Origin: Brachybacterium sp042666875
GTDB taxonomy: Bacteria; Actinomycetota; Actinomycetes; Actinomycetales; Dermabacteraceae
Length of the DNA: 64,000 nucleotides
Direction: 5' to 3'
Assembly (NCBI RefSeq): GCF_042666875.1
Contig: NZ_JBHTCX010000008.1
Location: 62,001 to 126,000, forward strand
Shown here: positions 15,492 through 23,465 of the stretch, piece by piece
Numbering within the stretch: the stretch's first letter is position 1
Layout: each line of letters opens with the position of its first letter
Translations under genes and position numbers: made by a program
The notes under the pieces: model-generated
The model's database searches: none
What the model was told of the DNA's origin: nothing
Seen by the model: only the letters and a program-made list of their open reading frames with translations

Positions 15492-16625
15492 ATGGTGCAG
15501 AGTCGCGATCGCAAGGCCCGTCACGATCATGAGCACGCCCATGCTCACGGCCACGCTCACGACCACGGTGGGGCTCACAGTCACGGTGACGGCCACGAGG
15601 GCGGCTCCGGTGGGCTGCGGAGCCGCCTGCAGCACGCGCTCATTCCGCACAGCCACGACCACGGCGAGGCCATCCGCACCGCGGAGGAGGCCAGCTCCAT
15701 CGGCATCCGCGCGGCGTGGATCTCGCTGGCCGGCATGGGCGCCACGGCGCTGCTGCAGATCGCCATCGTTGCGCTCAGCGGGTCCGTCGCACTGCTGGCG
15801 GACACCGTGCACAACCTCGGCCATCTCGCCACGACGATCCCGCTGATCCTCGCCTTCCGGCTGGGACGGCGCGCCCCGACCCGCCGCTACAGCTACGGGT
15901 TCCGGCGCGCAGAGGACCTGGTCGGCCTGCTGATCGGGGCCATGATCGCCCTCTCCGCCGTGCTCATCGTCGGGGAATCGGTCCGTGCCCTGACCTCGGC
16001 CCGCGATCTCACCCACCTCGGCTGGGTGCTGGCGGCCGCGCTGATCGGCGCGGCCGGCAACGAGGTGGTCGCGATCTACCGCATCCGCGCGGGCCGGCGG
16101 ATCGGCTCCGCGGCGCTGATCGCCGAGGGCCAGCATGCCCGCACCGATGCCCTCACCTCGCTCGCCGTGGTGATCGGGGTGATGGGCGCCTGGTGCGGGC
16201 TGCCCTGGATCGATCCCCTGATCGGCCTGGTGATCGCCGCTGTCGTCGTCGCGGTGCTGATCGGCTCGATGCGCACGGTGCTGCAGCGACTGATGGACGG
16301 GATCGACCCGAGAACCCTGGAGACCGTGGAATCCGCGGCCGGTGAGGTCAGTGGAGTGATCGCGGTCGGCGAGGCGCGCGCCCGCTGGATCGGGCACCGC
16401 CTGGAGGCGGAGCTCGCCGTGACCGCGCGCCCGTCCCTCGGTCTGCAGGAGGCGGAGGCGCTCGCCGCGTCCGTCGAGGAGCAGCTGCGCCTCCGGCTCC
16501 CCCACCTCGAACGCGCACGGGTCCGGGTGCTTCCTGCCCGCCAGGGCACCGCCCACCCGGGCGCGGCTGACGGGAGCACGGGCACAGAGCCCCGGACGCG
16601 CCGGAGCCCGGCCGCCACCACGTGA
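15492..16625 (+). CDS. Cation diffusion facilitator metal exporter, His-rich N-terminus
   Basis: A 377-residue CDF transporter, expected to export Zn(II) or Co(II)/Ni(II) by proton antiport. Residues about 10-60 are His-rich (HDHEHAHAHGHAHDHGGAHSH). Six membrane segments follow, then a cytoplasmic ferredoxin-like domain. The helix-5 site is HARTD (HxxxD). The helix-2 site reads HNLGH (HxxxH) instead of the usual HxxxD or DxxxD, which may affect metal choice. ATG 15492 and GTG 15495 are both possible starts; neither has a good ribosome-binding site. It is divergent from the ArsR repressor. Confidence 0.9.
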   Translation: MVQSRDRKARHDHEHAHAHGHAHDHGGAHSHGDGHEGGSGGLRSRLQHALIPHSHDHGEAIRTAEEASSIGIRAAWISLAGMGATALLQIAIVALSGSVALLADTVHNLGHLATTIPLILAFRLGRRAPTRRYSYGFRRAEDLVGLLIGAMIALSAVLIVGESVRALTSARDLTHLGWVLAAALIGAAGNEVVAIYRIRAGRRIGSAALIAEGQHARTDALTSLAVVIGVMGAWCGLPWIDPLIGLVIAAVVVAVLIGSMRTVLQRLMDGIDPRTLETVESAAGEVSGVIAVGEARARWIGHRLEAELAVTARPSLGLQEAEALAASVEEQLRLRLPHLERARVRVLPARQGTAHPGAADGSTGTEPRTRRSPAATT

Positions 16626-16640
16626 CCGGCCGGGCTCCGG
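16601..16640. terminator. Bidirectional terminator between the CDF and Gfo/Idh/MocA genes
   Basis: A perfect 14-base inverted repeat (CCGGAGCCCGGCCG and CGGCCGGGCTCCGG) with a 12-base loop that contains the CDF stop codon. It sits between two convergent genes. Confidence 0.8.
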
Positions 16641-16656
16641 GAGCGCGGGAGGGACC

Positions 16657-17874
16657 TCAGCGTGCGGCGGCGAGCACCTCGCGCACCGAACCCCAGGACT
16701 GCATCAGGTCCCGGGCCTCGGGGTGGGTCTCCGCGGCGATCGCGTCGGTGCGGGCCAGTTCGAGCAGGTCGTCGACCTTGACCCGCTCGCCCCGGTCGAC
16801 GGAGGCGACGGCCGCCTCCACCATGGCGAAGCTCAGCAGGTTCTCGTGGACCTCGCACATCGGGGTGCGGCCCTCCTGCAGCGCGCTGACGAACTCGATC
16901 AGGGAGGCCGCGATCTGGTCGGGCTCCTCCCCCGTCTCCGAGTCGACCTCGGCCTGCAGGCGTGCGGTGGCCTCGTCGTCGTCGGTGCCCAGCACCGGCG
17001 CTCCCTTGCCGTCCCAGGTGGCCGAGCCGAGCTGTGCCCCGATCCGCCACTCGCTGTTCCAGTACGTCGGCAGGCCCCGGGCGTTCCAGGTGCCGTTGTA
17101 GACGAACAGGGAGCCGTCGGACATCTCGAACGTCGCCGTCACGGTGGCGTCGTGGGAGTACACGCTCCACTCCGGCTGCGCGCCACGGGCGGTCACCGCG
17201 ACCGGATCGGCGTCCATGATGTAGCGGGCGGTGTCGAAGGCATGGATTCCCATGTCCCGCAGCAGCGGATGCAGCTGGGTGCGCCGATATCCCTCCATCT
17301 CCGTGAACAGCGAGAAGAAGGCGCTGGTCAGGACCGTCGGCCCGTGGGCGGCGACGAAGCTGCGCAGCTGCCGGACCTGGCGGAAGAACCGCCGGGACTG
17401 GGAGACCATGAACGGCACCCCGGTCAGCTCGGCGTGGGCGAGCAGGCTGAGGGCCTCCGGCAGGGTCTCGGTGACCGGCTTCTCGCCGAGGACGGGGATC
17501 CCGGCGTGCAGCGCCTTGACGGTCACGGGATGATGCGCGACCGGGACGGTCGGGTTCACGATCAGGTCCGCACCGACCTCCAGGGCCAGATCGGTGCCGT
17601 CGGCCCCTGTGCTCACCGCCGACGGATCGGCGATGCCGGACTGCTCGATGACGCGCTGCGGGGCACCCTCGACGAGATCCGCCACGCCGACCAGCTCGGC
17701 GACGTCGCTGGCGACGATCTCGCGGGCCCACCAGCTGCCCATGCCGCCTGCGCCGACCACGACCACGCGGGCGGGGCGGTCGGCCGGGAGCCGTGGGAAG
17801 CCGGTCAGCTCGGGGTCGAGGACGGGAGCCGCCGAGGTGTCCGTGCCGGGGACGCTGAGGACGTCAGATGACAT
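16657..17874 (-). CDS. Gfo/Idh/MocA-family oxidoreductase
   Basis: A 405-residue NAD(P)-dependent sugar or inositol oxidoreductase of the GFO_IDH_MocA family. The Rossmann motif is VVVGAGGMGSWWAR (residues about 38-51) and the conserved EKP motif is present (VLGEKPVTET), followed by the C-terminal alpha/beta domain with MGIHAFDTARY. It overlaps the end of the ThuA gene by 11 bases. Such pairs handle sugars (ThuA/ThuB of rhizobia metabolise trehalose to a 3-keto product), but no sugar transporter is nearby, so the substrate is unknown. Confidence 0.88.
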   Translation of the reverse strand: MSSDVLSVPGTDTSAAPVLDPELTGFPRLPADRPARVVVVGAGGMGSWWAREIVASDVAELVGVADLVEGAPQRVIEQSGIADPSAVSTGADGTDLALEVGADLIVNPTVPVAHHPVTVKALHAGIPVLGEKPVTETLPEALSLLAHAELTGVPFMVSQSRRFFRQVRQLRSFVAAHGPTVLTSAFFSLFTEMEGYRRTQLHPLLRDMGIHAFDTARYIMDADPVAVTARGAQPEWSVYSHDATVTATFEMSDGSLFVYNGTWNARGLPTYWNSEWRIGAQLGSATWDGKGAPVLGTDDDEATARLQAEVDSETGEEPDQIAASLIEFVSALQEGRTPMCEVHENLLSFAMVEAAVASVDRGERVKVDDLLELARTDAIAAETHPEARDLMQSWGSVREVLAAAR

Positions 17875-18628
17875 GGGTGACCTCCTCGCCGCGGAACCAG
17901 TCGCGCGGCGCGTTGGCGATCTTCACCGGAGCCTGGTCGTGATGCTCGGGGCGGGCCCAGGTCACGGCGTTGGCCAGCACGCGCTGGATGTCGCGCTGGA
18001 AGTAGACGGGGTACTCCTGGTCGCCGGGGCTGAAGTAGAAGACCTTGCCCTTGCCGCGGCGGAACACGCAGCCCGAGCGGAACACCTCGCCCCCGGTGAA
18101 GGAGGAGACGAAGACCAGCTCATCGGGCGCGGGGATGTCGAACATCTCGCCGTAGGTCTCCTGCTCGGGCACCAGGATCGGGTGCGGGACGCCGCGGGCG
18201 ATGGGGTGGGAGCCGCTCACGGTCCAGACCCGCTCCTCCTCGGCCTCGTTGCGCCACAGCAGGTTGCAGGTGGTGCCCATGAGCAGCTTGAAGGGCTTGG
18301 AGTAGTGCGCCGAGTGCAGCGGGATCAGACCCATGCCCTCGTGCACGCGACGCGCCACCCGGGCGGCGACCTCGTCGGGGACGTCGCCGTGGGCCATGTG
18401 GCCCCACCAGGTGAGAACGTCGGTCTCGGCCAGGGCCTCCTCGGAGAGGGAGTCCTCGATGTCGTCGAGCAGGGCGATGCGCACCTCCGCCTCGACGCCG
18501 TCGGCCGCGAGGTGCTCGCGCAGGCAGTCGGCGATGACGGTGTGCATACCCTCCGGGTAGATCTCCTGAACCTTCGGATCGACCTTCTCGTGCCGGTTCT
18601 CGCCGAAGACGGCGATGCGCAGTGTCAT
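17864..18628 (-). CDS. ThuA-domain protein (trehalose-utilisation-like)
   Basis: A 254-residue protein with the ThuA fold (glutamine-amidotransferase-like). Visible motifs: VTWWGHMAHGD-type region (TDVLTWWGHMAHGDV), GLIPLHSAHYSKPFKLLMG, and the end GKVFYFSPGDQEYPVY. ATG at 18628 is chosen for its AAGGGAC site and because the sequence MTLRIAVFGENRHEK matches the family start. It is the first gene of a two-gene minus-strand operon with the Gfo/Idh/MocA gene. The reaction is not known for most members. Confidence 0.88.
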   Translation of the reverse strand: MTLRIAVFGENRHEKVDPKVQEIYPEGMHTVIADCLREHLAADGVEAEVRIALLDDIEDSLSEEALAETDVLTWWGHMAHGDVPDEVAARVARRVHEGMGLIPLHSAHYSKPFKLLMGTTCNLLWRNEAEEERVWTVSGSHPIARGVPHPILVPEQETYGEMFDIPAPDELVFVSSFTGGEVFRSGCVFRRGKGKVFYFSPGDQEYPVYFQRDIQRVLANAVTWARPEHHDQAPVKIANAPRDWFRGEEVTHVI

Positions 18629-18826
18629 GTCAGTCCCTTGTTGTCTGGCTGTGGCCGCACCCGTGCGGGCGGCCGATCCATCGTAGGCACGCGGCCCGGC
18701 GCCGACGCAGTCCTGTCCGCGACTCGCCGGAAGGGATACCGCGCGCCGTCCCGGCGTCCATACGTGCAGACAACCGTGACCCGGATGTGACCTGTTACTC
18801 ACCGGAAGCCGACTATGGTCGACGCA

Positions 18827-18850
18827 GGTTCCCTCAATGGCGAGGGAGCC
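18827..18850 (-). terminator. Hairpin downstream of the 18877-23304 operon
   Basis: GGTTCCCTC and GAGGGAGCC (one G-T pair) around a six-base loop, 26 bases past the stop of the last gene of the minus-strand lipid operon. Confidence 0.5.
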
Positions 18851-18876
18851 TCTTCTTCGTTCGGCCCCGATCCGCC

Positions 18877-19293
18877 TCAGATCTCGCGCGTGCTCACCAG
18901 CCGGCCGTCGGCCTCGAGATGCTTCTCCAGCGCGGCGGCCGTCTCCCGGTGCGCGCGGGCCGCACGGTCACGGCCGACGGTGCCGCCGAGCGCGAGACCG
19001 GCCCCGGCGCCCCACCTGTAGCGCACGTCGGTGGTGTGGTCGCGCTCGCGGATCTCGATCTGGGCGGTGAGGAAGAACCTCCGGCCTGCCAGGGCGCCGA
19101 GCAGGATGGTCCGCCGGCGGCTGCCGCGCTCGTAGTCGACCCGGCCGGGTCCGCGTTCGCGCGGGCTCCAGCCGTGCTCGCGGAAGAACCACTCGACGCT
19201 CTCGCGCGTGTCGTCGTGGTCTCCGCGGACGACGTAGACGACCTGGTCCGAGGGGCCCGTCTCGGCTGGGTTCCTGCCCGACGGCGTCGTCAT
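18877..19293 (-). CDS. Hypothetical protein (138 aa)
   Basis: A soluble protein with no membrane segment or signal peptide. The core reads DQVVYVVRGDHDDTRESVEWFF, then RRRTILLGALAGRRFFLTAQIEIRERD, then an Ala/Gly-rich GAGAGLALGGTVG stretch. I do not recognise the family. Its ATG overlaps the phosphatase stop (ATGA), so it is the last gene of the operon running from the SDR at 23304. The glycine-rich segment might touch a membrane or lipid. Function unknown. Confidence 0.75.
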   Translation of the reverse strand: MTTPSGRNPAETGPSDQVVYVVRGDHDDTRESVEWFFREHGWSPRERGPGRVDYERGSRRRTILLGALAGRRFFLTAQIEIRERDHTTDVRYRWGAGAGLALGGTVGRDRAARAHRETAAALEKHLEADGRLVSTREI

Positions 19294-19913
19294 GGGGTCC
19301 CGGGGCGGAGCGCGCAGCGGGCACCGGACGCGTCCGCGAGCCGGGCCGGGCCGATGCGGCGCAGCTCAGCGTTGCCGAGGTGGGGGACGTCGCGGTGGTC
19401 GTGGGGGTCCTCGGCACTGCCGAGCGCGAGGGCGATCTGAAGGACGTCGCCGTGGGCGACCAGCACCACGGGGGCCTCGGCGGCCCACCGGTCCGCATCG
19501 CGCAGCACCGCATCGACCCGCTCGGCGACCGCGCGGACCGGCTCGACCTCGTGCTCGTGCTCCCCGCGGTCGCGATCCACGGCCCACACCAGGTCGTAGG
19601 AGCTGACCGGCCCCTCGTCGTGCGTCCCGAAGCTGCGCTCCCGCAGGCGCTGATCCAGCCGGGGCGCCGCCGCCCCGATCCCGGCGGCGAACTCCTCGGC
19701 GGTCTGGCGGGCCCGGGCGAAGTCACTGGAGACCACGTTCGTGCCGGGCCCGAGCCCGTGGGCGGCGGCATCGGCCGCGGCGCGGCGGGCCTGCTCCCGG
19801 CCGAGCTCGGTGAGCCCCACCTCGACCAGTGCCCTGGGGCCGGGCGCGGAGACGATCAGCCCCTCGACATTGGCCGTGGACTCGCCGTGCCGCAGCACCC
19901 AGATGTCGCTCAT
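19290..19913 (-). CDS. Histidine phosphatase family protein
   Basis: A 207-residue phosphoglycerate-mutase-like phosphatase. The catalytic RHG motif is at the start (WVLRHGEST), with the second Arg in DFARARQTAE, the Glu in LRERSFGTHDEGP and the second catalytic His in VVLVAHGDVLQ. It lies two bases after the FAD oxidase gene and overlaps the next. The substrate is unknown; in this lipid-gene context a phosphorylated lipid intermediate is possible but unproven. Confidence 0.88.
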   Translation of the reverse strand: MSDIWVLRHGESTANVEGLIVSAPGPRALVEVGLTELGREQARRAAADAAAHGLGPGTNVVSSDFARARQTAEEFAAGIGAAAPRLDQRLRERSFGTHDEGPVSSYDLVWAVDRDRGEHEHEVEPVRAVAERVDAVLRDADRWAAEAPVVLVAHGDVLQIALALGSAEDPHDHRDVPHLGNAELRRIGPARLADASGARCALRPGTP

Positions 19914-19915
19914 GG

Positions 19916-21622
19916 TCAGGGGGCGAGGACCTTGCCGGGGTTGAGGTTGCGGCCGGGGTCGTTGTCCGCGAACAGGCCGCGCACCATGCGGGCGCCGACC
20001 TCGCCGATGTCTTCGGCCATCCAGGGCTGGTGCTCGGTGCCCACGCCGTGGTGGTGGGAGACACCGGAGCCGAGGTCCACGAACGCCTGCTGGACGGCGT
20101 TCTTGGCGTCGTAGTACTCCGCCAGCGCGGTCTCGTCGCTGGCGTAGGGGAAGGCGAAGGTGAAGTAGAGGCAGGCGCCGCCGTGGTAGCTGTGCGACAT
20201 GTGGCAGAACATGAAGCCGGGCCCGTCGGCCGCCTGTCGCACCCCGTGGAAGGCGTCGTAGACGGTGGCGTGGACCTCGTTGAGGTTCGACCAGCTGGCG
20301 CCGGTCTCGCACACGTCGCCGAAGACCTGGTAGTTCAGCAGGAAGTCGCGCAGGTAGGGGGTGTCGAACTTCTTCTGGTCGTAGACCGCGCCGGGCCCGG
20401 CGCCGAGGGTGATGCCGCCGTTGCGGGAGACGATCTTCTTGACCATCGCCTTCTCGCGCTCGACGCGCTCCTTGGTGCCCTCGAAGCAGACGTAGGAGAT
20501 GCACATCCCCTCGGTGGTGTCCCAGCCCTTGGAGCGCAGGAAGGCGAACAGCCCATCCTGGGCCTTGCCCATCAGCTTGCTCTTGGTGGAGGTGGGTTCC
20601 TTGACCAGGGCCAGGCTGAAGCGGGTCTCGGGGCCATCGGAGAGACGGGTGAAGGTGGGCTTGACCTCTGAGCGCGCGATCGCGTGCATGCCGCGGATGC
20701 CGTGCTCCCAGTCGGGGTACATGTAGGCGATCACCTGCCGCACCGGCGCGGTGCGGTGGACCTGGACGGTGCACTCGGAGATGACGCCCAGGCGGCCCTC
20801 GCTGCCCAGGATCATCTCGTGCACGCTGGGCCCGGCGTCGCGGCCCGGGATCGCCTTGGTCACGGCCACGCCGTCGGGGTGGACCATGCGCAGCCCGCGC
20901 ACCATCTGCTCGATGTCGCCGTAGCGGTCGGACTGCATGCCCGAGGAGCGGGTCGCCGCCCAGCCGCCGACGGTGGAGTAGGTGAAGGAGTCCGGGAAGT
21001 GACCCATGGTCCAGCCCAGCGCGTTCAGCTGCTCCTCGAGGTCGGGCCCGTAGGCGCCGGCCTGGACGCGGGCCAGGCCCGAGGTGTCGTCGATCTCGAC
21101 GACCTCGCGCAGCCGGCCGAGGTTCATGGTGAGGATGGGGCGCTGCTCCGCCTCGTCGGGCGTGAGGGAGCCGGAGATGCACGAGCCGCCGCCGTAGGGG
21201 ATCAGCACCAGGTCGTGCTCGATCACCAGGCGCAGGATCGCGGCGATCTCCTCCTCGCTGCCGGGGTAGACCACGGCGTCGACGAGGCGGGTGAAGTCCC
21301 CGGCCCGCGCGCGGAAGAGGTCGGGCAGGGAGCGGCCGAAGGAGTGCAGGACCCGGAACTCGTCATCGTCCAGCAGGTTCTCGGGGCCGACGATCTCCGC
21401 CAGGCCGTCGCGCTGGGCGGCGCCCAGGCGGGAGGCGGGCACCTGGTGCTCGGAGAGATCGGGGGCGACGGGATCGGGCTTGGAGAGCAGGTCCAGGCCG
21501 ATCTTCTCCTTCGCCAGCGGAGCGAACCCTGGTTTGTTGCGCCAGTTGAAGGTGACGTCGTCCAGGCCCCAGCCCCACCACTTGTGGCGCTTGACCTCGC
21601 GGGCGCTCAGGGGTGCGCTCAT
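19916..21622 (-). CDS. FAD-binding oxidase resembling alkyldihydroxyacetone-phosphate synthase (AGPS)
   Basis: A 568-residue VAO/PCMH-type flavoprotein. The FAD-domain motifs IPYGGGSCISGS, PDSFTYSTVGGWAATRSSGMQ and GSEGRLGVISECT closely follow the eukaryotic AGPS layout. The C-terminal motif SHHHGVGTEHQPWM contains the three-His cluster that AGPS needs to exchange an acyl chain for a fatty alcohol on DHAP. The length is in the AGPS range once targeting signals are set aside. GAGGAGGAACCCGC precedes the ATG. It overlaps the PlsC gene (ATGA). A glycolate-oxidase-like role cannot be excluded, but the HHH motif and neighbours favour an ether-lipid enzyme. Confidence 0.85.
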   Translation of the reverse strand: MSAPLSAREVKRHKWWGWGLDDVTFNWRNKPGFAPLAKEKIGLDLLSKPDPVAPDLSEHQVPASRLGAAQRDGLAEIVGPENLLDDDEFRVLHSFGRSLPDLFRARAGDFTRLVDAVVYPGSEEEIAAILRLVIEHDLVLIPYGGGSCISGSLTPDEAEQRPILTMNLGRLREVVEIDDTSGLARVQAGAYGPDLEEQLNALGWTMGHFPDSFTYSTVGGWAATRSSGMQSDRYGDIEQMVRGLRMVHPDGVAVTKAIPGRDAGPSVHEMILGSEGRLGVISECTVQVHRTAPVRQVIAYMYPDWEHGIRGMHAIARSEVKPTFTRLSDGPETRFSLALVKEPTSTKSKLMGKAQDGLFAFLRSKGWDTTEGMCISYVCFEGTKERVEREKAMVKKIVSRNGGITLGAGPGAVYDQKKFDTPYLRDFLLNYQVFGDVCETGASWSNLNEVHATVYDAFHGVRQAADGPGFMFCHMSHSYHGGACLYFTFAFPYASDETALAEYYDAKNAVQQAFVDLGSGVSHHHGVGTEHQPWMAEDIGEVGARMVRGLFADNDPGRNLNPGKVLAP

Positions 21623-22524
21623 GCGGGTTCCTCCTCGTCCGGGGCGGTGCCGCCAGCCTCACTGGCCCCGTTGCCCAGAACTTCGTCGTAATGCTGGTCG
21701 TACAGGTCTTTGACGCAGGCGCGGATGCGGGCCGAGAACTCCACGGCGGACTCGTCCTCGTGGGAGATCATCGGCTCGCCGAAGACGACGGCCACCGGCG
21801 GGCGGCCCTTCTTCGGCCAGCTGCGGCCCTTGGGCATCGCCTCATAGGCGCCGATGATCGCGGCGGGGATCACCGGGACGCCGACGCCGATCGCGAGCGC
21901 CGCCCCGCCCGGTTTGAACTCGCCCATCCTGCCGGTCTTCTGCCGGCTGCCCTCGGGGAAGACCAGGATCGGCACCCCGGAGCGCAGCAGGCGCCGGGAG
22001 TAGCCGGAGTACTTCCGGCTGCCGCCGCGATCGATCGGGAAGGCGTTGAACATCCAGCGCACGAACCAGCGGCGGTACCAGACGGTGAAGAAGTAGTCCG
22101 CGGCCACCCCGGTGGACAGGAACCTCGCCTGCGCCCAGGGCAGGCCGGCGGCGAGCATCGGGGCGTCGATGTGGCTGGAGTGGTTGGCGACCAGGACGAA
22201 CGGTCCGCGCACGGTGCGCACCCGGCGGTGGACGACAGCGGTGGTGGTCAGGTTCGCGCCGACCACGCTGCGGAAGAAGATGCGCTGGAGGACGAAGCGG
22301 ATGCCGGCGCGCCAGCGCGAGCGGTACTTGGCCAGGTCCCCCTCGGGCTTCTCCCAGCCCTGGCCGCGGGAGCGGGCCGAGAGGGAATGCAGCAGGCGCT
22401 GGGAGCGGGAGGCCCCGTCGGTCGCCTTCGGGGTGGGCTTGCCGCTGGACGGCGTGCCGGGCTCGGGCGTGGCGGCAGTGGGTTCGTCGTCGGCCGGGCC
22501 GCCGGCGGAGGTCGTGGGGGTCAT
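21619..22524 (-). CDS. PlsC-family 1-acylglycerol-3-phosphate/DHAP-type acyltransferase
   Basis: A 301-residue lysophospholipid acyltransferase with a disordered N-terminal 70 residues. Motif I is NHSSHID (catalytic His and Asp), motif II region FPIDRGGSRKYSG, motif III FPEGSRQKTG and motif IV VPVIPAAIIG. It would transfer an acyl chain to a glycerol-3-phosphate or DHAP backbone at the membrane. It sits between the SDR and the AGPS-like gene in one operon, overlapping the latter by four bases. Confidence 0.92.
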   Translation of the reverse strand: MTPTTSAGGPADDEPTAATPEPGTPSSGKPTPKATDGASRSQRLLHSLSARSRGQGWEKPEGDLAKYRSRWRAGIRFVLQRIFFRSVVGANLTTTAVVHRRVRTVRGPFVLVANHSSHIDAPMLAAGLPWAQARFLSTGVAADYFFTVWYRRWFVRWMFNAFPIDRGGSRKYSGYSRRLLRSGVPILVFPEGSRQKTGRMGEFKPGGAALAIGVGVPVIPAAIIGAYEAMPKGRSWPKKGRPPVAVVFGEPMISHEDESAVEFSARIRACVKDLYDQHYDEVLGNGASEAGGTAPDEEEPA

Positions 22525-22527
22525 ACG

Positions 22528-23304
22528 TCAGCGCTCCCGGCTGCGGCGGTGGCTGAGCACGGCGCTGAGCCGGGCGACGACACCGCGCGGCGTGGTGCGC
22601 AGGATGCCGGCGATCAGCTTCCAGCGCTTGCTGGGCACGGACACGGGCTTGCCGCGGGCGACGTCGCGCAGGCAGTCCTCGACCAGGCGATCGGCGCTGA
22701 GCCACAGCACCCCGGGGATCGAGGAGCCCTTGATGCCGGCGCGGGAGTGGAACTCGGTGCGCACCCAGCCCGGCATCAGCGCGGTCACCTGCACACCGGT
22801 GCCGGCCAGCTGCACGCCGAGGGACTCGGAGTAGTTACTCACCCAGGCTTTGATCGCGGAGTAGTTGTTCTGCGTGACCAGGCCGCTGACGGAGGAGACA
22901 TTGATGATCCAGCCCTGGCCGCGCTCGCGCATGCCGCGTCCTGCGGCGCCGCCGAGCTTGAGGACCGCGCGGATCATCACCTCGAAGCCGAGGTCGTGGG
23001 GCGTGAGGTCCTCATCGAGCAGGCTCGCCCGCACCGAGAAGCCCGCGTTGTTCACGAGCACGTCGACCGGATCGGTGCCGGTCTCCAGACGGTCCGCGAC
23101 ACGCTGCTGCGCCTCGCGGTCGGCGAGATCGGCGACCAGCGTCTCGACCTCGACCCCATAGTCATCGCGCAGCTTCTGGGCGGCCTCGTCGAGCCGCTCG
23201 GCATCCCGTGCGACCAGCACGAGCGAGGCTCCACGAGTGGCGAATGCTCTGGCGAAAGCGGCCCCGATGCCCGCGGTGCCGCCGGTGATCAGGGCCCTAT
23301 GCAT
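22528..23304 (-). CDS. SDR-family NAD(P)-dependent oxidoreductase
   Basis: A 258-residue classical short-chain dehydrogenase: cofactor motif TGGTAGIG, NNAG, catalytic Ser in INVSSVSG and the YxxxK pair in NNYSAIKAW. A basic C-terminal tail (RLSAVLSHRRSRER) could favour membrane association. It is the first gene of the minus-strand lipid operon, three bases from the acyltransferase gene. By context it may reduce an acyl- or alkyl-DHAP ketone, as the SDR PexRAP does in animals. Other keto-lipid substrates are possible. Confidence 0.9.
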   Translation of the reverse strand: MHRALITGGTAGIGAAFARAFATRGASLVLVARDAERLDEAAQKLRDDYGVEVETLVADLADREAQQRVADRLETGTDPVDVLVNNAGFSVRASLLDEDLTPHDLGFEVMIRAVLKLGGAAGRGMRERGQGWIINVSSVSGLVTQNNYSAIKAWVSNYSESLGVQLAGTGVQVTALMPGWVRTEFHSRAGIKGSSIPGVLWLSADRLVEDCLRDVARGKPVSVPSKRWKLIAGILRTTPRGVVARLSAVLSHRRSRER

Positions 23305-23465
23305 GGCGGCTACGATACACTAGCGCCGCCCTGACCAGCGCTGGGACGACCCCTCGCGAGGCGACCCCGAGGCGCGTGAGCCGCCGCCCGGATCCGCCCT
23401 CCACCTCCGTTCTCGCTCCCCGGCTCCTCGTCAGCTCCTGCCGTACCCGTCCACAAAGGGAATCC
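23305..23465. promoter_or_regulatory. Divergent promoter region of the lipid locus
   Basis: 161 bases between the SDR start and the reductase-HAD start hold the promoters for both transcripts. CTACGATACACTAG near 23309-23322 supplies plausible -10 elements (TACGAT and TACACT on the plus strand, TAGTGT on the minus strand), but none has a firm -35. Confidence 0.4.
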
